This document shows positions 55,262 to 64,000 of a stretch of DNA of 64,000 nucleotides, piece by piece. The stretch spans positions 1,240,001-1,304,000 of the forward strand of contig SRSI01000050.1 of assembly GCA_005656395.1 (NCBI GenBank). Reading direction: 5' to 3'. Each line of letters opens with the position of its first letter. Position 1 is the stretch's first letter. This DNA comes from Strongyloides papillosus (lineage: Eukaryota > Nematoda > Chromadorea > Rhabditida > Strongyloididae). Below the pieces are notes generated by a model. That model searched no databases. It was not told where the DNA came from and saw only the letters and a program-made list of their open reading frames with translations. Position numbers and translations under genes: made by a program.

Positions 55262-55927
55262 ATGAAGTGTAAAAGTAAAAATAAATAGTAATTTATTGTT
55301 ATGTAAATAATACTATACTAAAATAATATAAATAGATATTAATTACACAATTTTGGTTAAAATAAAAGTTATGTATAATTTCTATTTTATAATCAAATAC
55401 CATTGAACAAGTACTTTTTCTATATATGTATATGATGGGTGGATATATGTTGTATTGTTTATGCGTTAATTTTAGGTTGGTGTGTTTGTAATGAGATGAT
55501 GCCTCTTTATTATAAAGGTAATTTTTAGATCTCCTTCTTAAATATATATATAATAGAAAAGTCTTTTGGTTACCATATAAATTAGATGAAAACACAATCT
55601 TTGGATGACCTTCCTTATAATAAATTCATTAATATATTATCGAATGTATATAATTTAAAATACAATCTATGTCTATATTATTTTCATTGTTCCAACCAAC
55701 ACACCAGAACGATAAAAAAATTGCTTCATTTTATGAGATAATTATTAATGATTCATTAATTTTTTTATATTCACATCTGATGGTTTTATTAATTCAAAAA
55801 CCTTTTAAATATTTCCATATTTTATAGTTATTATAATGTCTTAAGTGTAGTAATAAAATTTTTAATATCACTATTTGTTTAATTAATGGTAGAATAATAT
55901 TTAAATATGTTCTTATGAAATGAAAAA
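55262..55927. other. Promoter side of the TTC28-like gene and pri-miRNA 3' region
   Basis: No coding sequence supported. TATATATGTATA-type simple sequence near 55425 and 55550. Confidence 0.4.
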
Positions 55928-55995
55928 TTCTTAAGGAGCCGTGTGTAGGTCGTTTTTTTCTATAAATGACGACCTACGGCACAACTACTTAAGAA
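55928..55995 (-). ncRNA. miR-251/miR-252-family precursor (hairpin 1)
   Basis: On the - strand this folds into a ~68-nt hairpin: TTCTTAAGTAGTTGTGCC on the 5' arm pairs with its near complement on the 3' arm, with a short A/T-rich loop. The 5' arm at 55991-55969 reads UAAGUAGUUGUGCCGUAGG..., whose seed and centre match the miR-251/miR-252 family (C. elegans miR-252 begins UAAGUAGUAGUGCCGCAGG). Pairing is interrupted only by small bulges, as in real precursors. It lies about 60 nt downstream of hairpin 2 in the same orientation. Confidence 0.8.
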
Positions 55996-56054
55996 TCTCT
56001 CATTCATTGTTATAGTCTTTTATTATGAATACCCACAAGACATCATCTTGTGGA

Positions 56055-56148
56055 AATGGTTTGAGAATCTATTAAGCAGTGGTGTGGAGGTTGTGATTTC
56101 ATATTTCCAACCTGCGGCACTACTACTTAAAAGTCTCATCAAACCATT
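56055..56148 (-). ncRNA. mir-252: miR-252 precursor (hairpin 2)
   Basis: A 94-nt hairpin on the - strand with arms beginning AATGGTTTGA and closing on the same bases. The 5' arm at 56129-56107 reads UAAGUAGUAGUGCCGCAGG followed by UUGG. By memory of the C. elegans mature miR-252, the first 19 or more bases are identical. The opposite arm pairs over almost its entire length. Together with hairpin 1 it forms a two-miRNA cluster. Family functions in development and stress are known from other invertebrates; targets here are unknown. Confidence 0.88.
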
Positions 56149-57781
56149 ATTATTAATTAGTATAATAAAATATTCATATAAAATAATGTTAGAAATATAA
56201 AATATAATTGATAAAAAAACTTCCATGTTTTGATGATGAAAATTGTGAATCTAAAATATGATTGAATAAAAACATTACCTTTTATATTTGTCAGCTTTTC
56301 TCTGCTATTCTCTCTCTCTCCCTCTTGATGATAGAAAACTTCACATGAACTAATAGAAAATTCAAAAATATCATATAGAATTATACGTGTTAAAAAATTA
56401 GTAATATAATCTGTTTGAAACAACATATAAGAGATGCCCAATAAATAGAGAGAACCATCCAAAATACTTAACTGAATCTTTGTCCTTCTCCCCTATATAT
56501 ACTTTTATTTTTCTCCTAAATCAAACATAATCAAATCATCACACCTGTATTTCGCTTCTTCCCTCACCACAACATCATATTATCCCAATAAATTACGATC
56601 TGTTTATTTATTTAAAATCCTCAATCGTAATAACAAAAGGTTGATATTATTGTATCAAAGCCCAATTACAAAGCAAACTAATATAGAGATAATATTAATA
56701 TATATCCAACTATTCTAATATCATATCTCAAAAACTAACCTCCCTAAAATTAAACAAAAGAATGATAATGTATAATAACTTATATAAGTATATATTTTAC
56801 ACTTATCAATTGATATAACTCTTAATAAAGTGATGATGATGTTGAGGAGAAGAGTAAATTTTAAACTTTAATTATCAAGTGTAACCTTTTCACAATATAA
56901 TTTATAATCAAAGATAATGATATTATAATCTTAGTCATTCTAAGTAACATTAAACATTAATAAAATATACCACAAAAATATATGCAGTGCTTTTTTTACA
57001 AAATACTAAGAAATAAAAAACCAAACTAGGTATCTATTTATAATATGACTTAGATAGAGACACAAAGTAGAAGAGAAACTAACAAAAGGAGGAAAAACTT
57101 CAATAATAATGTATAAACATATACATATATCCATAAACATATGGAATAAATATATAATATTTTAAATGGAATAAGAAAAAAAAGTTTCTTATAAAGTGTT
57201 AAAAATCTTTTTTCTTCTAATAAAATATTCTAAATGATAATAAATATTCATATGTCTTTTTGTATTATCAAACATCACTTAAAATACATTTCTATATAGG
57301 AATGTTAATAAAAACTTTTTTTATATCTTTATCATTTCCCCCTTTCTTCTATTAAGTAGAAAAAAATATATACATATAACGTGTAGTGCAGCTGATAAAA
57401 AAATATATAGTTGAAAAAAAACAAAGCCAGAAAATTATTATTATTAAATAGTATAATGACTTTTTTTTATATTTTAAAGGAAAATAGAAACATATGTATT
57501 GAATCATATTAATATAATGGTAAGAATAATATTTCTGAAGCACTTTTTCTTGTGATATATGCATTGCTTATACCTCCTTCTCTCTTTTTATGTTGTATAA
57601 TTAAGCACATTAAAATAATAAAATAGTTTTATTAAAATTTTTTAAGTATCAATTAAAATTATGTTTTAAAATACATAAGGATTTTTTAATGTGAATGTTA
57701 ATATATGTATAATTGTGTATGTGTATTTGAAAGAATCAAAGAATGATAAGAAAAAAGATGAATTTTTTCTCTAGGGAAAGA
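56149..57781. other. Upstream of the miRNA pair; intergenic
   Basis: AT-rich. A pyrimidine/purine run (CTCTCTCTCCCTC) lies near 56308. It presumably includes the primary miRNA 5' part and the 3' end of the coiled-coil gene. No coding sequence supported. Confidence 0.45.
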
Positions 57782-59346
57782 TTAAGAGTTCCTCAAAACT
57801 TTATGACAACGTCTACATCTATGAATAGTATGTGATGTTACCCCTTGATTGTCGTTCATTTTTGACAACTCATCTTCTAATGCCTTTATATCAAAATGAT
57901 TGTACTTTCTATTTCTTCCACCATCCGCATCACCTTTCCTGGCTCCAAAAAGTCCAAAATCACCTTTCCTACAGTCCTGAAGAATTTTATACTTCTTATC
58001 ATTCTTCTCATGTTCAATTCTCCATTTATCAAAGACTTCTTGTTTCCATCTCTCATTATCATTCACTTTATCATTATTTCTAAATCCTTTAGATAAATAT
58101 TTTTTATCACCCTCTCTTATTAATCTGGCCTGCTCTGCAATATCATCTCTCATTTCTTTATATTTTTCTTTCTGATGGTTCCTTGCAAACTCATCCTCTT
58201 TAGCCATATTAGCTTTGTAAATCTCTAAATTTTCCCCAGCCACCTGAAGAAGTTTTTGTTTTTCCAGCTGCCTCCTCAAATGAGATCCATCATCAACAAG
58301 TTTTGATAGTGTTTTTCCCTCTTTATCTGTAAATGGACCTCTCCTTTCCCACCATTCTTTTTCATCCTCCCTTGGAAGTTTTTTCTTCCTTATCTGATAC
58401 TGATAAACCATATCTTGATACTCCCTAAGTTCATTATCCTTCTTTTCTCTATTTTTAACTTCCTCTGCGTACATCATAGCATCGATTGTATTTCGTTTGT
58501 TATTTTGAAATTTTTCATCCTCCAACTCATTTAATGCTATAATCCTTTTTTTTTCTATTTCATCTTCTAACTCTCTACGATATCTCAATTTATCATTATA
58601 TTTATTTCTCCTCTTATCATAATCGTCCTCTCTATCGAAAGGTGGTAAAACATTCATTGGAAGTATTTCATTTTTCTTCTTACTCATTAGTAATTCATTT
58701 TGATTTCTTATATGATCTTCAAGATCACGTTTTAATCTTTTATTTTCTTCTTCATTTTTTATTTGTATGTCGTGGCTTGCACATTCTGAACATAATCCAT
58801 CTTCTAGATAATGGAAATCTTCATCATGGAATTTACTAGAGATATTAATATTAGTTCCTTTATCTGAATCTAAGAAGTCTTTTTCACTTAATAATCTTCT
58901 GTCAAATTTATTTATAATTTCATTGGTAGTATCTGGGGGTGTAAAAACTACTGGATCATCTCCTATTAAAGAATTTCCATTCATCTTAAAAGTTCTTTTA
59001 TCTAATCCTTCAATACTATCATCATAATAATCTTTTTTCTTTTCGTTTATCACCAGTTGATCCAACTCTTCAGGAAGTTCATGAATATAATCTTTACTGC
59101 TTGGTGTATTTGCCAATGGATAAGCATCATAGTTCGTATCATATTTTATCTCATCTGTATCATTTAAAAAAGGATTTCTAGGAACAGGATCACTTGTTCT
59201 ATGTAATGTTGTTAAGTCAACATCTTCTAAAAAAAACAATTAGTATATACATCAAAAATTAGTATACCTTTTAAATATGGTACTTCATTTTCAATTTTAT
59301 TTCCCATTCGATCATAATAGTAAATCTTTCCGTACCTCATAGCCAT
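57782..59346 (-). CDS. Charged coiled-coil protein, function unknown
   Basis: Two exons, 59346-59268 and 59226-57782, joined in phase 1 across a 41-nt intron; 507 aa. It opens MAMRYGKIYYYDRMGNKIEN. The first ~200 residues are acidic and probably disordered. Residues about 200-440 are long, highly charged helix with heptad-like spacing (RRELEDEIEKKRIIALNELE, NREKKDNELREYQDMVYQYQ). Two CxxC pairs stand out: CSEC near residue 170 and CRRC near the C-terminus, which might bind zinc. Motifs WWERRGPF and GDFGLFGARKGD look conserved-domain-like, but I do not recognise the family. A cytoskeletal or ciliary role is possible for such proteins but is not shown. Confidence 0.82.
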
Positions 59347-59739
59347 AGTGTTGTTGTATTAACATGTACGAAGAAGTAAAGAAAAACTCAAATATACACA
59401 ATTTAGGTAAAAAGTATAATATAAATAAATATTGAAGTTAAACAAAACCCCTCTAGTTTAACTATATATGAGTAAAGCCGAGAGAAGTTTTATCCTTCAC
59501 TTACAATATCCTTTCACATCATTTATTTCCTCTAACTAAATATATTTATTTAAAAAGTATAAGATAATATTTAAAACTTTGCATAATATATACATTAATC
59601 AAAATTAACTGAACAATTTTTATATATTTAAAATAAAGGCATAAAAATTTTATTATTATAAAATAAATATTTATACAAATGATTTTTTAAATATATTATA
59701 TATGTTTATATGTTTAATATGCTTAAACATTAGTGGTTA
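59347..59739. other. Spacer, nothing recognised
   Basis: AT-rich, between the coiled-coil gene start and the 3' end of the sulfotransferase gene on the same strand. No gene or repeat seen. Confidence 0.5.
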
Positions 59740-60650
59740 TTAAAAGTACATTAACTTTTTGAATTGGGGTATATAAAAACCAAAATATTTGAAATCACAA
59801 TAATACATAGAGGCAAATTTACGGAGCAATAATTTATTGTAATATAAAGTTTCTCCGTTTAACTTCCTCCTGATTTTGTTTTTTCTGTCAGCATATGATT
59901 TTGAAAAGTTACTGATAATATTAAAAGTATCTTTAATATTGTGAGTTGATATATTAAGGTGAATTAATTCTTTTCCGATCTTAAATTTCATCTGGTTATC
60001 ATTTTCCATATCGATAATATTTATATCAATACCCTCAATAGGGGAAAAATTCCAAGTATATGGAAAAAAATACTCCTCATGATATGATTTATCCATAACA
60101 TTCCTACTTTTTTTATCAATAAGTTTATACATTTTCGATATAATACAATTCAGGTCAGAAAAACAATTCAAACATTTAACTTTATTTTTCTCTCTATACT
60201 TTTGACAAAAACGCATATAAACATCCAAAAAACGATTTACTGGATGCTGTTTTATCATAAAAACTTTCCATTCACTTAATCTATCTATCCTTCCATCTGT
60301 TATCTCATCTTGCGTTCTACAAAAAAAAACATACATCTTTACTAATATCAATTTAACATAAAAAATTACATTGTTATTGGATTACTTATTGACGAATTGG
60401 TAAAAACAAAATTAAAAATTTGATCAAATAAAATATCGCTGGATAGGTACATTATTTTTAAATCCTTCCATATGGTGTAATTAACATTAACAGAACCTTT
60501 TTTTGTGATCATCACGACTGATCTATCCATTTCCAGTGTGCCATATTTTAGGCGTTGGTACTGGGAGATTGATAGTATATACGTAAACCATAGAAAAATA
60601 ATAAGAAATAATAACGATTTAAGAAGTTTATTATACAATTCACAATCCAT
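59740..60650 (-). CDS. Nematode-type carbohydrate sulfotransferase, type II membrane protein
   Basis: Two exons, 60650-60370 and 60316-59740, joined in phase 2 across a 53-nt intron; 285 aa. A short N-terminal cytosolic stretch is followed by a signal anchor (LLFLIIFLWFTYILS, residues about 12-28), typical of Golgi enzymes. The luminal domain contains KQHPVNRFLDVY, matching the 3'-phosphate-binding loop (R-x-P-x-x-R type) of the sulfotransferase family that is expanded in nematodes. It also has paired cysteines (CLNCF, DLNC) and a PYTWNF block like the PQxW motif of these proteins. The expected reaction is sulfate transfer from PAPS to a glycan. The 5'-phosphosulfate loop near the anchor is poorly conserved, so activity is uncertain. 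Confidence 0.75.
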
Positions 60651-63600
60651 TTAAATAAAAATAAGAAATATTGTTTTATATAAAAATTAAAACAAATGAC
60701 ATTAAGACAATTATTTATGATAAATAAAGGAAGAAAAGTAATTAAAAATGACTACAGCAAAAACGGTATATTTCAGGCTGATATACTAAAGGATTTCACG
60801 GAAGCACAATTAAATATATTCTTTTTGACTTACGCAAGTTATTAACACTTTTAATATTTTATTTTAGTAAGTAATGTAAAATTAGGACATAATTGTAAGT
60901 TTTTGATTGAACACCTATTTGTAGTTGTTATAATTCCCACTTTTTTACAATGATTATTTTTTTAAAGGACAGTGATTTTGTTGGAAAGATTTATTAATTG
61001 CGTCTCCGGTATATTCAATATCTTTTTAATAAACGTCAGTTTCTTATTTTTGTCTGGTAAAACATTATTAAAATATCATTTTTAGGAAACGATATATTGA
61101 ATTTAAAATAATCTCATACACGTTTTGATAACATAAAGACGAGAAATTAAAAAAAGTAATTCTCTGTTTTCCAAATCGTGAAGACTATAAAATTTTCATG
61201 ATAACGAGTTGTGTAAAAAAACCACAAGAAAGCTAATAAATGAAACAAATCCACAATTTTTATCAAATACTTTTATTTACATCTTCAATTTCACTTGAAA
61301 ACCACCTTTTATTTTGCAAAATCTTTTTTTTCTTTTATAACTTTTATTTTTTACGGCATAATAAGCATTCTTATTAATAATTAAAACCCCAAAAGTCCAC
61401 AATTGTCATATACTTCATCATGTTGCATTAAGTATCATTAAGTCAAGCTTAAAAATATAAAACTAACAGTATGTGTGCTTGGAACAATTTAATAAAAAAA
61501 TTATTCCGGTAAATGGATAAATTTATTTAAAGCGAGATTTTTCATGTCCAACAATTCTTCTTCATAAAATAATATAGAGGATTTAAATTTTTTTTTATAA
61601 TCCCTTGAAAATACTACAGTTTTCTTTAAATTAACATCTTATTTCATCTCCTTATGATAATTCTTTTATATTAAAATAAAATAATAAGGAAGCACTACTG
61701 CAATTGTTTTAAAGATAAAAAGATTTTCTCGGATGATGATCGAAGGATGTTTCTATAAATTATCAACAATTTTCAATTATAAATTTTTGAAGAATTTTAA
61801 TAAAATGTATAAAATTTATTATAACTGGATAAGAAAGTGCATTGTCCTTAATAAATGTTTCAGAATAACAACAACAATTTGTCTATAATTATAAAATCTA
61901 AAAAGTAACTTATCAACATATATAAATAATGATGTTAATAATTAAATTATGTTTATATTGTCAAATTATATGTTATATTACAATATTAAATTGTTACTTC
62001 CACTAACATAAAACAATATTTATTAATTAATAACGAAAAGAATCTTAATTAGTTGTAAATTAGAAACTTATTCATTAAATGAATACATTAAGAAGAATGG
62101 GATATTATGGAAAAGTCAATATGTTAAGTTTTGAGAATGAATTCTTATTTATAAGAAAGTTGGATTTATGCAACAATTATACATCTAAACATATGGTGGA
62201 AGAGAAAAGAATTTTGTGATCATTAGCAAGTTACTTTGAAAGTTTCTTTAAGAACAATTTTGAGATATCGTTTATAGTGCACTTCTAATAAACATTATCA
62301 TTTTTTTAATTATTTCATTTTGTTAGAGAATAGTTCATTTATGTGTTTTGTCATTTTAATATTTCTTTGAAGTTATGGGAAGTAGTAAATAGAGTAGGAA
62401 TATTGCTTTAAAGTATTTTTTTATGCTAATGACAATGTTAATTACCAATCTTGAACTTCAAAGCTAGCAGTATTAAATGATTATAACTTTAGAAAAGCAG
62501 TGCTTTTGAGTAAAAAATTGTTGAGATTACTGATAATTGCTTATAGTTAAAGTTTTCAACATTTATTTTTGAGAGATTTCTACGATATTTGGGTAAGTAA
62601 GGAAATATCTAATTGATATTAACTGTATATGTAATCATTATATGTCTACTACAATAGCTGATTGTTAATTGTCAAATAAAAGATTTATCATATTATGCAT
62701 CATCTTACAATATTCGATAAATAAATAGAAATATTATAAATTCAACAATCTTATAATACAATTAATAAACTAACTTTATAAAGTTAAAAGATTGCATAAT
62801 TTTTGTGTTATTTATCATTCTTCTCAAATTGACTTTAAAAGGCGAGAAATTTATTACTATTACAGCATACAGATGTGTGTATACATATATCATATCACAG
62901 ATATTATGTAACAATACTCTTGTTTTAGCATAAAAGAATTATATGATAATATACTTCTTTTGACTCTTCTTATTTTTATGAATTCATAGCTTTATGTTTC
63001 ATTTTTATTAAACTGTAATATTTACCATATTTTCTAGACGAATTATAGTTAATCTAATTATATATTTATCATTCCTAATTAAGTATCATTTAAATAATTC
63101 TATTTTTAGACAACTTATAAAATTTTATGAGAAAAACTAATAAAAAAATATAATTCTATATTGGTTATTTTTTAATACAATTTCCATATTACGAACTTTC
63201 TTGAATTTATTGTCACATTTAAAAAATATTTCAAAAAATATGGACTTAAAAATTTTATTACTAATGTTACTTAAAATCTCTTTTAACATTATTTTAAAGC
63301 ATGTCCATATTTTAAATATTAAATCCAAATAAAAATATAACCGTTCTAACTTTTTATACACATCTTTTACCAATATTTATTTGTTAGTAATCACTAATGC
63401 TTTGTCAAAACTTCTTGTATTATAATTTCTTTCATTTATGGCATTTGAATTGTTAAAATTTATCAACAATCCTGAATTTTTATATGTATAAATTAAACAA
63501 AATCTCTTTTAACCAAAATTTCCTCAATACACAATATTTTACTATCCTTCTTAGAAAACTTTTGTTATTATTATTATGTAAATTATAAAATATCAAAAAT

Positions 63601-64000
63601 AAAATAAGTTGAAGTCATATACTTTTTGAATATACATTGTTTCTACCAAGATGTTTATTTCAAACACTTATGCTTAATATTTTCGGCTTATTATTCAATT
63701 TAATGGCTATTTTTATTATAATGTCAAATGTTACATTACTTCCTAGAATTTAGAAATATAGTATTTATTTTATAAATATATCAAAAGAAATGTGACAAAT
63801 ATCTTCTTTTTTTATAATTACTATAATTAAACAATATTGTTATCTATTTTTTCAATTTTCGAAGTTTATTTCAATCTTGTTAGTATATTATATTCCTTTT
63901 CTCATAAAAGTTCTCACATTTTTTGAAGAAGATATTTAATATTGTTTGGAGAAAACTTTTAAAGACATTATGCTTATACAATTACTATTATTTTGTCTAC
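60651..64000. other. Gene-free AT-rich region
   Basis: 3.35 kb without any convincing open frame, RNA gene or inverted-repeat element that I could identify. It may contain distal exons or regulatory sequence of a gene beyond the window. Confidence 0.5.

Noticed and set aside
63137..63373. 78-codon - strand frame in the gene-free right end
   Set aside because: Lys/Phe/Ile-dominated composition typical of chance frames in AT-rich DNA; no motif or splice partner.
1..64000. tRNA, rRNA, spliced-leader RNA and CRISPR arrays
   Set aside because: Looked for by eye (cloverleaf box words, rRNA core motifs, regular spacer repeats) and none could be supported; a tRNAscan/Infernal run would be decisive.

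Overview
The window is AT-rich nuclear DNA from a nematode, most likely a Strongyloides-type (clade IV) parasite. The evidence is very short introns (about 41-53 nt in most genes, with GTAAGT/GTATAT donors and TTTNAG acceptors), secreted astacin proteases with EGF and CUB-like domains, a cluster of SPOP-like MATH-BTB genes, a hairpin pair of the miR-252/miR-251 family, and strong local gene duplication. The species assignment is inference. No bacterial features (operons, Shine-Dalgarno sites, CRISPR) are seen.

Layout. 1-10.6 kb: a tandem duplication carrying two astacin metalloproteases on the + strand. The first lacks its signal-peptide exon, which falls outside the window. The second has a candidate signal-peptide exon 3.4 kb upstream, and the intervening intron has taken in two mobile elements. 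10.6-18.2 kb: a graveyard of broken genes and transposons. A lariat-debranching-enzyme (DBR1) pseudogene is followed by a TA-flanked element with CAGGGTGGGCC ends. A recent LTR element and a second small element are nested inside it. The whole block has landed in the 3' part of a broken RPA1-like gene. 18.2-22.8 kb: no intact gene; small inverted-repeat elements and four tandem diverged copies of an unnamed dispersed repeat. 22.8-31.4 kb: four tandem MATH-BTB (BATH) genes of 351 aa each, + strand. 32.3-45.2 kb: four tandem genes, - strand, for an unrecognised family of large type I membrane proteins. Copies of the same dispersed repeat lie between and next to the members of both arrays.

45.7-60.7 kb is ordinary single-copy territory, all on the - strand: a secreted Gly/Tyr-rich protein, the Dna2 nuclease-helicase, a TTC28-like TPR protein, the miRNA pair, a charged coiled-coil protein and a nematode-type carbohydrate sulfotransferase. 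60.7-64 kb shows no supportable gene.

The most novel material is the type I membrane protein family (variable N-terminal ectodomain, conserved membrane-proximal half, basic serine-rich tail ending in a YxxV motif), the clustered miR-252/251-like hairpins, and the nested transposons with two housekeeping-gene pseudogenes. All spliced models here are read by eye from splice consensus and reading frame; no alignment or expression data were used.
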